DNA of 64,000 bases, from assembly GCF_902501965.1 (NCBI RefSeq), contig NZ_CABWID010000020.1, forward strand, positions 1-64,000, given 5' to 3'. Position 1 is the first letter of the stretch; every line of letters starts with the position of its first letter. This document shows positions 33,615 to 42,431 of the stretch, in pieces. Position numbers and translations under genes: made by a program. The stretch is from Collinsella sp. AK_207A (GTDB lineage Bacteria; Actinomycetota; Coriobacteriia; Coriobacteriales; Coriobacteriaceae). The notes below the pieces were generated by a model. It was not told where the DNA came from, did no database searches, and saw only the letters and a list, made by a program, of their open reading frames with translations.

Positions 33615-34751
33615 CTACGGCAGCCGCTCCTCCGTCTCATCCAACCAGTCGCGCACGACGCCGAGGGCAAGCGGGAGGTTTCCGACCTGGCAGTGCTCCG
33701 CCGCGTGCTCGGCATCGGTGAAGACGCGCGTCGTCACGCTGTTGGCGTTCACGAGCTCGCGCGCCACCTGGCCGAGCCGCCGAAGCGGCACGTACTGGTC
33801 GCGCTCGCCCGCGAAGAGCAGCACGTCCTGCCGCACGAGCGGGCCCAGGCCCGCGAAGCTCCAGCGCTCGAGCTCGTAGAGCAGCTCGTGCGGGCTGTCC
33901 GTCCCCGTGATGGCCAGGGCCTGCTGTAGCTTCCATGCCATGTCGTGGTCACGCGCCGCGAGGCGGCTAACGGCAGCATCGAGTACGCCTGAGGCGCGGC
34001 ACCACACGAGGGACTCGAGCGCGACGCCCGCGGGCCGGGGCAGGCGGATCTCCAGCGCGTCAAACATCCGATAGAACACGTCCATCGCCACGGCGCGCGT
34101 GATGCGCGGCTCGAACGCCGCCGCACGCATCACAAGCAGCCCGCCGAGCGACATCCCCATCGCGGCGCAGCGCTCGATCTCCAGCGCGTCAAGCACTGCC
34201 CCCACGGGGCGCTCCCAGGCGAGCGGCATGGCGAGGCCGCGCATGAGCGCCGTCCCCTGGCCGGGCCCGTCGAAGATGACGACGTCGCGCCCGCAGTCGC
34301 CCAGCGCGCGCAACCAGCCCGCCATCTCCTCCATATAGCTGTCGAACCCGCCGAACAGCAGGAGCGGCTCCGCCGAGTGCTCGGCGGCGGTGCGGATTCG
34401 TAAGGCGGGCAGGCTCGACCCCGCGTAGGGGACTTCCAGGCGCTCCAGCTCGGGGCCGTCCCACCCGGCGTAGAACTCGCGGCGGAACCCCGCGACGGCC
34501 GTGCGCTTCGTCTCGGAGTCAAGCGGCTCGTAGAACGCCGCAGCGCCCCAGTAGCCCGAGGCGACGGCGTGGTCGCCGGCTACCTCGCGCCGGCGGGCAA
34601 GCTCCGACCAACAGGGGTACCAGTCCCCGGCGGTGCGGAGCTGGGGGATGACCTCGGCGAGGTCGCCTTTGACCGATGGGTCGAGCTCGGGGTGGGTGAA
34701 GCGGTTGAGCTGCAGATCGAACTGCTCATCCCCGGTGTATGCGTGGAACAT
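33615..34751 (-). CDS. Alpha/beta hydrolase (FrsA/esterase-like)
   Basis: A 378-aa protein with a helical N-terminal domain (about 1-120) and an alpha/beta-hydrolase core. The nucleophile elbow is GMSLGG near 213; [11 protein letters not shown] near 173 and the late [11 protein letters not shown] histidine fit the fold. Related proteins hydrolyse esters, lactones or small peptides in the cytoplasm. GGGAGG precedes ATG 34751. The divergent TetR gene 130 bp away is its likely regulator. The last codons run into the copied kinase tail. Confidence 0.8.
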   Translation of the reverse strand: MFHAYTGDEQFDLQLNRFTHPELDPSVKGDLAEVIPQLRTAGDWYPCWSELARRREVAGDHAVASGYWGAAAFYEPLDSETKRTAVAGFRREFYAGWDGPELERLEVPYAGSSLPALRIRTAAEHSAEPLLLFGGFDSYMEEMAGWLRALGDCGRDVVIFDGPGQGTALMRGLAMPLAWERPVGAVLDALEIERCAAMGMSLGGLLVMRAAAFEPRITRAVAMDVFYRMFDALEIRLPRPAGVALESLVWCRASGVLDAAVSRLAARDHDMAWKLQQALAITGTDSPHELLYELERWSFAGLGPLVRQDVLLFAGERDQYVPLRRLGQVARELVNANSVTTRVFTDAEHAAEHCQVGNLPLALGVVRDWLDETEERLP

Positions 34752-34880
34752 GATGCCTCCCGGCGGTTTCGGTTTCGGGGAGATTCTCGTGCCGGAGTGC
34801 CATGCTGGCCACAAGCAGTATCGTATGGGATGTAGGGTATCGAACAGTTTGTCCGAAATTGGTTGGAATGGGGGCTAGGC

Positions 34881-35444
34881 GTGGGAGACCTAAGGACGGA
34901 GAAGTCGGAGGAGGCCATCCGCGCAGCATTTTTCGAGCTCGTGCGCGAGCGTGGATTCGAGCGCGTGACGGTCGGTGAACTGTGCCGCCGCGCCCGCGTG
35001 GGACGCTCGACGTTCTACGACCACCACGAGGACAAGTATGAGCTGCTCAGCTGCCTGGTCGGGGAGGTCTTGACCCGAGCGCAGGCCATGATGGAGGAAC
35101 GGTTCGCGGCGGCCTCGGACGTAGCGGCGGTGGTCGGCGGGGCGTACGCGTGGTTTGAGAGCGAGCGCGACGAGTTGTCCTGCCTGCTGACCATCCACGT
35201 CCCCGAGGCTGACCTCGCGGCGCAGTTCCGCGCCCTGTTGGAGGAGGGCTTCGAGGAGCGGCTTGTGGGCGGTGGGGGCACCGGGAACGGTACGCCCACC
35301 GTGCCCGTCGAGCTGCTCGCCAAGCTCTACGCCTCAAGCGCGCTCACCATGCTCGAGTGGGTGCTTGTGCATGGGAGCGAGGATGGTGCAGCAGCGACGT
35401 TCGTCGACGAGGCATGGGCGCGGTTGATGCCGTTGCTCGGGTGA
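34881..35444 (+). CDS. TetR family transcriptional regulator
   Basis: A 187-aa TetR protein: HTH about 8-55 (ERVTVGELCRRARVGRSTFY, then DHHEDKYELL), helical C-terminal domain with WFESERDELSCLL. This is the AcrR/FatR form without an obvious ligand signature. GTG 34881, after GGGGGC, gives the family-length N-terminus; a TTG at 34863 is a weaker option. It is divergent to the hydrolase; a CGnACA/TGTnCG symmetric site in the gap (near 34840) may be its operator. The stop codon is part of a palindrome. Confidence 0.85.
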   Translation: MGDLRTEKSEEAIRAAFFELVRERGFERVTVGELCRRARVGRSTFYDHHEDKYELLSCLVGEVLTRAQAMMEERFAAASDVAAVVGGAYAWFESERDELSCLLTIHVPEADLAAQFRALLEEGFEERLVGGGGTGNGTPTVPVELLAKLYASSALTMLEWVLVHGSEDGAAATFVDEAWARLMPLLG

Positions 35445-35469
35445 CAAATCGGTCGGGTCGATTTGTCAC
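35441..35469. repeat. Palindrome bounding the GNAT gene, right-to-left partner 1
   Basis: GTGACAAATCG and CGATTTGTCAC form a perfect 11-bp inverted repeat across 7 nt. Read on the other strand, it is nearly the same as 36295-36323, so the two form a terminal inverted pair around the GNAT gene. It may also end TetR transcripts. Confidence 0.75.
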
Positions 35470-35544
35470 GATCAAGTCGAATTGTCACGGAGTTGCTGGA
35501 ACCAGACGCCGGAAGAAACCAGCCCACTCGCGCTCAACCCGAGG

Positions 35545-36147
35545 CTACCGCACCGAGTCCCACTGGTCCGCGGTGACGAGGCGACAGACAGTGTCGTGCG
35601 ACTCGCCCACGAGCGGGTAAGCCACATCCCTCTGTTCGAACGCCGGTGCCATACCGCACTTTTCCATCACCCGACCAGAACCATCGTTCGAGGCGAAGTG
35701 CAGGCCCCAAACGGCCGGGGCGCCCAAGGTTCCGAATGCGTACTCGAGCACCGCTCCGAGCGACTCCGTCATGTAGCCCCTGCCCCAGAGGGAGCGACCG
35801 ATCCAGTAGCCCACCTCGAGCGCACCCTCGCCCGCGAGCCTGCCGAAGTGCTCCCGGAGCTCGGGAGCAGAGTCAAAGCAGTCCAGGAGCTGCGAGCTGA
35901 ACGGCTTGAGGGCGATGCTGCCGACCGGACCGTCCCCTTCGAACTTCACGATGATCGCCCAGTTGTTCTCAACGGCGAGGACGTCCCGGACGATCCGTGC
36001 ACTCTCATCGACGCTCGCGTGCGGAGGCCAGCCGGCGCGAGGGCCGACCAGAGGATCTGACGCGTATCGGAAGACCGACGCTGCCTCCGTGGCATCGTTC
36101 ACGCGCCACGCCCGCAGCAGCAGGCGAGATGTCTCGATATCCCTCAT
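35545..36147 (-). CDS. GNAT family N-acetyltransferase (RimJ/RimL-like)
   Basis: A 200-aa acetyltransferase: METSRLLLRAWRxxD-type opening (RDIETSRLLLRAW), VGSIAL, the ALEVGYWIGRSLWGRGYMTE acetyl-CoA block near 110 and the NDGSGRVMEKCGM helix. The RimJ/RimL group acetylates protein N-termini, amino sugars or antibiotics; the substrate is not evident. I prefer ATG 36147, preceded by AGAGG. The gene is framed by two matching palindromes (35441-35469, 36295-36323). Confidence 0.85.
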   Translation of the reverse strand: MRDIETSRLLLRAWRVNDATEAASVFRYASDPLVGPRAGWPPHASVDESARIVRDVLAVENNWAIIVKFEGDGPVGSIALKPFSSQLLDCFDSAPELREHFGRLAGEGALEVGYWIGRSLWGRGYMTESLGAVLEYAFGTLGAPAVWGLHFASNDGSGRVMEKCGMAPAFEQRDVAYPLVGESHDTVCRLVTADQWDSVR

Positions 36148-36294
36148 TGGAAACCTCTGTCTCAGGACCTCAAGAGCGATTGCACGTCTCATCGGCAATT
36201 GTAGGGGTGAGCCCAGGCACCTGCCCCCGAGAGCGGCCGCCTACATATCTTCTCAGATTCCGGTCGGACGTCTTCGGCTGCACGTGCACCTTAG

Positions 36295-36323
36295 ATGACA
36301 AATCGACCTGACCGGTTTGTCAC
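36295..36323. repeat. Palindrome bounding the GNAT gene, partner 2
   Basis: ATGACAAATCG...CGGTTTGTCAC. It matches the reverse complement of 35441-35469 at all but a few positions. It overlaps the stop codon of the histidine kinase gene and may serve as its terminator. Confidence 0.7.
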
Positions 36324-37606
36324 CTCGCCGGGAGCTCGAAGGTGAAGGTCGTGAGGCGGCCGGGGTCGCTCTCGCAGGAGATGGAGCCGCCGAGGGCCTC
36401 GGCGCGGCGTCGGGCGATGGAGAGTCCGAGGCCGTAGCCCTCCGCGCCCGAGCCGCGCGTACGAGCGGCGTCGCCGCGCCAGAGGCGGTCGAAGACGCGG
36501 GGCACGTCGGCCGGAGCGATCCCGGGGCCGGTGTTGGACACCGAGACCGCGACGCGCCGCCCACGGCGGGCGGCGGAGACGGCGACCGACCCGCCCTCGT
36601 CGGCGTACTTGACCGCGTTGGCCACGAGCTCACCCAGCACGGCCGAGAGGTCGCCCTCCGCACACGCGACGACCGTGCCGGGGGCGACCGACGCGGAGAG
36701 GGACACCCCGCGCGTCGCCGCGCGGGCGGCGACGCGCCCGACGAGCCCCGAGGCGACCGCGGAGGCGTCGCAGGTGCCGACGCCGTCCGCGGCCGGCCCG
36801 CGCGCCGCGTCGAGCAGCCCGCGCACGAGGCCGTCCATCTCGTCGAGGTCCTGCCTCAGGTAGCCCGTCCAGCGCGCCTGCTCGCCGACGGTGCGGCCGG
36901 GGCTCGCCGTGAGGGCGTCGAGCGTGGCCGACATCGAGGCGAGCGGCGTCTTGAGCTCGTGGGAGGCGTCGGCCACGAAGCGCTCCTGGCGCTCCCAGGC
37001 CTCGGCCGCCGGGACGAGGGCCCGCGAGGCGAGCGCGCGGCACGCGACGGCGGCGAGCGCGGATCCCGCGAGCCACGCCGCGGCGAGCACGAGGCCGAGC
37101 GAGCGCAGCGCGAAGGAGGCCTTGGTCACGTCGACGAGCAGGACGGTGCCGCCCGCGCCGTCCCCGGCGGAGAAGGACTCGGCGCCGGACCCGCCCGCGA
37201 CGGATCCGGTGTCCAGGCGCTCGAAGCGCCACTCCCGGCCCAGGGCCGTGACGGACCCCGAGGCGGCACCCTCCGGCACGGCGGCGGCCAGGGCGGCGGC
37301 GTCCGCGCCGGAAAGGCCCCCCGTCGCGTCGGCAGCCGAGCCGCCCGCCAGCGAGAGGCGCACGACCGGGTAGGGGCCCGCCACCGCCACGGCGGCCGCC
37401 CCGTCCCCGGCGAGCGGGGACTCGCCCGCGGCCTGCTGAAGCGCCGCGTCGGCCTCCGAGGCATACCCGCGCGCCGACCAGAGCCACGCGCCGGCCAATG
37501 ACGCGGCGAGCACGAGGGCCATGAGGGCCGAGGAGGCGAGGGCCATCCGGCGGCGCAGGCGCGCGAGCTCGGGAGGAAGGGCGCGCCGCCCCTCCCGCGC
37601 CCTCAC
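36320..37606 (-). CDS. Sensor histidine kinase (OmpR-type system)
   Basis: A 428-aa kinase. TM1 is near 22-45, an extracytoplasmic Ala/Gly-rich sensor domain runs to about 170, TM2 to about 195, then HisKA with VADASHELKTPLASM and a full HATPase domain ([39 protein letters not shown]). It probably senses an envelope signal and phosphorylates the regulator at 37603-38298, whose stop it overlaps with its GTG start (GTGA). The diverging MacAB-like operon is the likely target. Its 3' end is duplicated at 33421-33613. Confidence 0.9.
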   Translation of the reverse strand: MRAREGRRALPPELARLRRRMALASSALMALVLAASLAGAWLWSARGYASEADAALQQAAGESPLAGDGAAAVAVAGPYPVVRLSLAGGSAADATGGLSGADAAALAAAVPEGAASGSVTALGREWRFERLDTGSVAGGSGAESFSAGDGAGGTVLLVDVTKASFALRSLGLVLAAAWLAGSALAAVACRALASRALVPAAEAWERQERFVADASHELKTPLASMSATLDALTASPGRTVGEQARWTGYLRQDLDEMDGLVRGLLDAARGPAADGVGTCDASAVASGLVGRVAARAATRGVSLSASVAPGTVVACAEGDLSAVLGELVANAVKYADEGGSVAVSAARRGRRVAVSVSNTGPGIAPADVPRVFDRLWRGDAARTRGSGAEGYGLGLSIARRRAEALGGSISCESDPGRLTTFTFELPAR

Positions 37607-38298
37607 CGCGCGCCCCCGGCCGAAGCCTCCCGCAGGGCGTAGCCGGTGCCGCGCACGGTGGCGACCTCCGCTGTGGCCCCCGCCTCGGCGAGGCGCAGGC
37701 GCAGGTCGTGCACGAGCACCTCGAGGCGGTTGCCTCCGCCGGCCGTCCCCGGCCCCCAGACGCGGTCGATGAGGTCGCGCTTGGCGACGACGCGCCCGGG
37801 CCTCGCCATGAGCTCGGCGAGCAGCTGGCACTCGCGCGCCCTGAGCGCGACGGCGGCGCCCCCCGCCGCGCGCAGCTCGAGCGAACCCTCGTCGAGCTCG
37901 AGGCCGAGGGCGTGCAGCGGCCCCGCCTCCTCGATGGCCCGGGGCCGGCGGCAGACGGCCCGGACGCGGGCGAGCAGCTCCTCGGCGTGGAAGGGCTTCA
38001 CGAGGTAGTCGTCGGCTCCGGCGTCGAGCCCGGCCACCCGGTCGGGCACCGCGTCGCGGGCGGTGACGAGAATCACCGGGGTCGCGTCGCCGGCCTCCCG
38101 CATGCCGCGCAGCACGTCAAGGCCGCCCATGACGGGCAGCATGACGTCGAGCAGCACGCAGTCGTAGGCGCCCGCGGCGGCGAGCTCAGCGCCGCGCCCG
38201 CCGTCCGTGGCCACGTCGGCCGACCAACCCTCGCCCCTGAGTATCTCGGCGACCGCCTCGGCGAGCCGCCACGCGTCCTCGACCACGAGAACCCTCAT
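37603..38298 (-). CDS. OmpR family response regulator
   Basis: A 231-aa regulator: receiver domain 1-115 with phospho-Asp51 (CVLLDVMLP), Thr/Lys switch residues in LVTARDA and VKPFHAEELL, and a winged-helix DNA-binding domain about 130-225 (RVVAKRDLIDRVWG, TVRGTGYAL). It is the first gene of a pair with the kinase and diverges from the adaptor/ABC operon; three GCTGAGACG boxes in the gap are its probable binding sites. Confidence 0.95.
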   Translation of the reverse strand: MRVLVVEDAWRLAEAVAEILRGEGWSADVATDGGRGAELAAAGAYDCVLLDVMLPVMGGLDVLRGMREAGDATPVILVTARDAVPDRVAGLDAGADDYLVKPFHAEELLARVRAVCRRPRAIEEAGPLHALGLELDEGSLELRAAGGAAVALRARECQLLAELMARPGRVVAKRDLIDRVWGPGTAGGGNRLEVLVHDLRLRLAEAGATAEVATVRGTGYALREASAGGAR

Positions 38299-38347
38299 GC
38301 CTCCCCCTTCCGCTTGGAACCGCGCGCCCGCGATGCTACGCGGGCTC

Positions 38348-38389
38348 GCTGAGACGGGGCTGAGACGCCCCTCAAAGGTTCGTCTCAGC
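38348..38389. promoter_or_regulatory. GCTGAGACG boxes, probable response-regulator binding site
   Basis: GCTGAGACG occurs at 38348-38356 and 38359-38367, an 11-bp spaced direct repeat as used by OmpR-type dimers, and inverted (CGTCTCAGC) at 38381-38389. The array lies midway between the regulator gene and the MacA-like gene. Confidence 0.6.
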
Positions 38390-38447
38390 TTGCCCGCCCA
38401 TAGTGGCCGCCGTCAACCGAGGCCGAGAGGAAAGGAAGGCGCGGCAC

Positions 38448-39587
38448 ATGGAGCACACGATTCGGAAGGGAGGGGCGGCGGCGCGCGGGCATCGGGCCGC
38501 CCGCGTCGCGGCGTCGCTCGCGCTGGCCGCGGCCGTCGCCGGCGCCTCGGCGTGGCTGTCCGCCACGCTGCTGTTCCCGGCAAGCGACGCCAGCGCGGCG
38601 CCCGACACGAAGGCGGCGAGGAGGGGCTCGCTCACCGAGACGGTGACGGGAACGGGCAAGCTCGCCGCCGCGTCCTCGGCGGCGGTGACGGCGCCCGTGG
38701 ACGGGACGGTCGCCGAGGTGAAGGTGACCGAGGGCCAGCAGGTCTCCGCCGGCGACGTCCTGCTCACCATCGCGAACCCGCAGCTGGACCAGGACGTCGA
38801 CGCCGCGCAGGCTGCGCTCGCCTCGGCCCAGGCCGACCAGCGCGCCGCGGCGGGCGACCTCAAGCGCGCCAGGGCCGCGGCCAAGGACGGGACCGACGAG
38901 TCCGCCGCCGCGCTCGACCAGGCGCGCGCCGCCAGCGAGAAGGCGGACGCCCAGACGACGGCCGCAGAGCAGGCGCTCGAGGCGGCGCGGGCCAAGGCCG
39001 ACGCCCGCACGGTGCGCGCGCCGGCCGCCGGCACCGTGATGTCGCTCGCGGCCTCCCCCGGGACCTCCGTGCAGGCGCAGTCCGGCACGGCCCTCGCCGA
39101 GATCGGCGACCTCACCAAGCTCAGGGTCTCCCTCGCCGTCAACGAGGTGGACGTTCCGGAGGTGGCCGTGGGCCAGAAGGCGGAGGTGACGTTCCCCGCC
39201 ATCGACGGACTCAAGCTCGAGGGCACGGTGACGGACGTGGCGACGCAGGCGACGGCGGGCAAGGAATCGGGCTCGGTCGTCACCTACGACGTGGGGCTGC
39301 TCGTCGACGCTCCCGACCCGCGCCTCAAGCCCGGCATGAGCGCGAGCGCCGACATCGCCGTCCAGACGCTGGAGGACGCGCTCGTCGTCCCCGCGGGCGC
39401 GGTCGGGACCGACGCGGACGGGAACTCGACCGTCGAGGTGTGGGTGCCGGGCAAGGACGGTGCCGAGGGCAGGACCGAGACCCGCAAGGTCAAGGTCCTC
39501 CTGAAGACCGACGACGGCGCGGCCGTCGAGGGCGACCTGACGGAGGGCAACCAGGTGGTCACGTCGGCAGCGAAGGGCGGCGAGTGA
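38448..39587 (+). CDS. MacA-like periplasmic/extracytoplasmic adaptor of an ABC exporter
   Basis: A 379-aa membrane-fusion-type protein: signal-anchor at about 18-45, biotinyl-lipoyl-like halves (VDGTVAEVKVTEGQQVSAGD near 85; TVRAPAAGTVMSL near 190), an Ala-rich coiled hairpin between them, then the beta-barrel domain. It links to the ABC exporter encoded by the next two genes, likely for peptides or antimicrobials. In a one-membrane cell it would act as a substrate-guiding subunit. AAGGAAGG lies before ATG 38448. Divergent to a two-component system that probably controls it. Confidence 0.85.
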   Translation: MEHTIRKGGAAARGHRAARVAASLALAAAVAGASAWLSATLLFPASDASAAPDTKAARRGSLTETVTGTGKLAAASSAAVTAPVDGTVAEVKVTEGQQVSAGDVLLTIANPQLDQDVDAAQAALASAQADQRAAAGDLKRARAAAKDGTDESAAALDQARAASEKADAQTTAAEQALEAARAKADARTVRAPAAGTVMSLAASPGTSVQAQSGTALAEIGDLTKLRVSLAVNEVDVPEVAVGQKAEVTFPAIDGLKLEGTVTDVATQATAGKESGSVVTYDVGLLVDAPDPRLKPGMSASADIAVQTLEDALVVPAGAVGTDADGNSTVEVWVPGKDGAEGRTETRKVKVLLKTDDGAAVEGDLTEGNQVVTSAAKGGE

Positions 39588-39588
39588 G

Positions 39589-40395
39589 GTGGCGCGCCCG
39601 AGCGGCGCGCCCGCCGCAGCGCACCTCCCCGCGCCGGGGGCCGTCCCGGCCATCGAGGCACGCGGCCTGACGCGCTCCTACGCGAGCGCCGCCGGCCCCG
39701 TCCGGGCGCTGCGCGGCGTGGACCTCAGGGTCATGCCCGGCGAGTTCGTGGCGATCATGGGGCCCTCGGGCTCGGGCAAGTCCACCCTCATGAACGTGCT
39801 CGGTCTGCTCGACCGCACGGACGCGGGGACCTACCTGCTGGAGGGTACGGACGTGTCGTCGCTCACGGACGCGGAACTCGCCTGGGTGCGCGCCGGGCGC
39901 ATCGGCTTCGTGTTCCAGAGCTTCAACCTCCTGCCGCGCGAGACCGTCCTCGACAACGTCTGCCTGCCGCTCGCCTACGCCGGGGCGCCCCGGCGGGAGC
40001 GGCGGGAGCGGGCGATGGCCGCGATTGCGGCGGCGGGCCTGCCGGAGGGCTACGCCGGGCATCTCGCCCGCGAGCTCTCGGGCGGCCAGATGCAGCGCGT
40101 CGCCATCGCGCGGGCCCTCGTGGCCGACCCGGCGATCGTGCTCGCCGACGAGCCGACGGGCAACCTCGACTCGGCCACGGGAGACGCCGTCATGCGCACG
40201 TTCAAGGTGCTCTCCGCCACCGGCCGCACCGTCGTGCTCATCACGCACGACGCGGGCGTGGCGGCGCGGGCCGGGCGGGCCCTCACCCTGCGCGACGGCC
40301 TGGTCTCCGAGGGGCTCAGGGGCGCGGACAGCCGCGCGTATGGCAGGGAGGCGCTTCGGGCGCTGCCCTCGCCGGCGGAAAGGGGCCCGCGATGA
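39589..40395 (+). CDS. MacB-type ABC transporter ATP-binding protein
   Basis: A 268-aa ATPase: Walker [10 protein letters not shown] near 57, Q-loop VFQSFNLLP, signature ELSGGQMQR, Walker [14 protein letters not shown]-loop LITHD. LolD/MacB family. Starts at GTG 39589 one base after the adaptor stop; the downstream permease overlaps by four bases (ATGA). Confidence 0.95.
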   Translation: MARPSGAPAAAHLPAPGAVPAIEARGLTRSYASAAGPVRALRGVDLRVMPGEFVAIMGPSGSGKSTLMNVLGLLDRTDAGTYLLEGTDVSSLTDAELAWVRAGRIGFVFQSFNLLPRETVLDNVCLPLAYAGAPRRERRERAMAAIAAAGLPEGYAGHLARELSGGQMQRVAIARALVADPAIVLADEPTGNLDSATGDAVMRTFKVLSATGRTVVLITHDAGVAARAGRALTLRDGLVSEGLRGADSRAYGREALRALPSPAERGPR

Positions 40396-41600
40396 GGCCC
40401 GCGGACGTCTGCCGCGAGTCGGTGCGCGCGCTCGCCCACAACCGGGGCCGCACCGCGCTCACGGCCCTCGGTGTGGTGATCGGCATCGCCGCGGTCATCG
40501 CCATGACGGCGCTCGTCACGGGCGTGCGCTCCGCCATGGCCGAGCGGCTCGGGCTCTCGCAGGCGCGCGCCGCCTCCATCGCCTACGCGGGCGCCGACGC
40601 CCTGGGGCTCACCGAGGCCGACGTGGCCGCCCTCAAGGCGGCGGTACCGGGCTTCGAGATCCTCTCGGGCTCGGTCTCCACGACGACCTCTGCGACGTGG
40701 GGCACCGAGGCCGTGAAGGACATGGGCGTGCTCGGCGTCTCCCCCGACTGGTTTGAGGCCGCCTCGGCGAGGCTCGCCGCGGGCAGGCTCCTCGACGCGG
40801 CGGACGGGGAGTCGGCTTCGCGCGTCGTGGTGCTCACCGACGGCCTGCTCAGACAGCTGGAGGGCGAGTCGGCCGACCCGGTCGCGGCCGTGGGACGCCG
40901 CGTCACCATCGCGGGCACCCCCTTCGAGGTGGTGGGCGTCCTCGCCGACGCCGGCGCGGCCTCGGGGCTCTCGTCGGCGATCATGCCGCTGCGCACCCTG
41001 CGCCAGCGCGTGGGATCGCCCGAAGGTGCCGACCTCTACACCTCCGTCCTCGCCTTCGCGCGGGAGGGCGAGGACGTCGATGGTCTCGCCCGCGAGGCCA
41101 CGTCCGCCATCGAGGCGCGCAAGGGAGGGTCGGGCAAGGCCTCGGTGTGGCCGATGAAGGCGGCCATGGAGCAGTCCGACGCCGTCATGGGCTCCTTCCA
41201 GCTGCTGCTGACCTGCATCGCGGGGGTGTCGCTACTCGTGGGCGGTATCGGAATCATGAACATGATGCTCACGAGCGTGACGGAGCGCACCCGCGAGATA
41301 GGCCTGCGCCGCGCTCTCGGCGCGAGGAGGTCGGACATTGTGGCGCAGTTCCTGCTCGAAGCGGTGCTCGTGTGCCTCGCCGGCGGGGCGGCGGGCATGG
41401 CCGCGGGCTACGCCGCCGCCTGGGGGTTCGCCGGCATGGCGGCCCAGATGGCGGGCTCCGGGGCGATCACGCCACAGGTGCCCGCGGCGGTGGCCGGCAG
41501 CACCGTGGCGGTGTCGGCCGCAGTCGGGGTGGTCTTCGGGCTCTACCCGGCCTGGCGGGCCGCCAGGCTCTCGCCGGTGGAGGCGCTCAGGCACGGGTAG
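40392..41600 (+). CDS. MacB/FtsX-type ABC transporter permease
   Basis: A 402-aa membrane protein with the FtsX topology: TM1 near 22-45 ([15 protein letters not shown]), a MacB-type periplasmic core domain of about 210 residues, then TM2-4 ([53 protein letters not shown]). The coupling helix is [14 protein letters not shown]. With the ATPase and adaptor it makes a mechanotransmission-type exporter for peptides or toxins. Confidence 0.95.
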   Translation: MRPADVCRESVRALAHNRGRTALTALGVVIGIAAVIAMTALVTGVRSAMAERLGLSQARAASIAYAGADALGLTEADVAALKAAVPGFEILSGSVSTTTSATWGTEAVKDMGVLGVSPDWFEAASARLAAGRLLDAADGESASRVVVLTDGLLRQLEGESADPVAAVGRRVTIAGTPFEVVGVLADAGAASGLSSAIMPLRTLRQRVGSPEGADLYTSVLAFAREGEDVDGLAREATSAIEARKGGSGKASVWPMKAAMEQSDAVMGSFQLLLTCIAGVSLLVGGIGIMNMMLTSVTERTREIGLRRALGARRSDIVAQFLLEAVLVCLAGGAAGMAAGYAAAWGFAGMAAQMAGSGAITPQVPAAVAGSTVAVSAAVGVVFGLYPAWRAARLSPVEALRHG

Positions 41601-41686
41601 CGCAGCCGGGAAGACGAGCCGGCAGCGCGGCCGGATGACATAGACAGGACAGTTCGGACAAGAACTCACGAGAGAGAGGAAAGGCA

Positions 41687-41941
41687 ATGGAAGAGAGGAC
41701 GAGAAAGTTCAACGCAAAGAGAATCGTGGTCGCGGCGCTGGTCGCCCTGGCGCTCGTCGCCGGGGGTGTCGCCGCGGGATGGTTCATCACCAGCCGGGAC
41801 GCGACGGGATCGGGCGGCGACCAGGTGACCGACACCCAGTCCGTCGGCGGCGGCCCGGACTCCGGGCAGATCCCGCCCGACGCCAAACAGGTACCCGAGG
41901 ACCAGCTCCTGGGCGGCGGGGAGGTGACGTTCTCGAGCTAG
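41687..41941 (+). CDS. Small membrane-anchored protein downstream of the MacAB-like genes
   Basis: An 84-aa protein: a basic start (MEERTRKFNAKR), one membrane helix (about 13-34) and an outer tail of 50 polar residues (PPDAKQVPEDQLLGGGEVTF). GAGGAAAGG precedes the ATG. Last gene of the exporter operon, with its own terminator; perhaps an accessory or sensing subunit. I know no family. Its last 17 codons are found again at 47970-48024, 6 kb away. Confidence 0.75.
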   Translation: MEERTRKFNAKRIVVAALVALALVAGGVAAGWFITSRDATGSGGDQVTDTQSVGGGPDSGQIPPDAKQVPEDQLLGGGEVTFSS

Positions 41942-41960
41942 GGCGTCCAGTTGAAAAAAC

Positions 41961-41993
41961 AGGTCCCATGGCAACATGGTTGCCATGGGACCT
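41961..41993 (+). terminator. Terminator of the MacAB-like operon
   Basis: AGGTCCCATGGCAAC pairs with GTTGCCATGGGACCT around a short loop. A strong stem followed by TCAAAAT; upstream A-run makes it work from the minus strand as well. Confidence 0.8.
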
Positions 41994-41999
41994 TCAAAA

Positions 42000-42431
42000 T
42001 AGACCCAAGCATTCAATCTAAAGCGTCAGTATCTCGAGTGACCATTATGAAACTGAGTGTGTGCAACTCAGAATCTCTATCCCATTCAAATTGAGCCATG
42101 AGTTTTCTTCAGTAGCTTTCGCTCTAAAAGCACCAAGCCAATCGATTCTCCGATTTCAGCGCACCCAAGAGATCTGTCCACCGTATCGGTTAACGCCGAT
42201 TCCGGAAAGAAGCCTGATTCCAATATTGAAGATAGACATAGAAACGCTAATAACATCAAAGCATGAACGAATTTGTACTGTGTTTTTGATATCGAATCGG
42301 AGAAACGATTCTCTACGATGTAATTATCTCCATAGCTAACTAGATATCCACTGCCTACTGCCGCCGGAAAAGCAAATGACCATATTGGGATTCCTTTATA
42401 GCTAGATTCTATGATTAATGAAAAACTCCTT
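42000..42431. other. AT-rich gap with no firm gene; possible membrane-protein remnant
   Basis: This stretch is clearly richer in A and T than its neighbours, as if from another source. The minus strand has an open frame (42086-42475) with two hydrophobic segments (FAFPAAVGSGYLVSYG and FVHALMLLAFLCLSSI), but no good start outside the ATPase gene. It may be a decayed gene brought in together with the ATPase. Confidence 0.35.
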
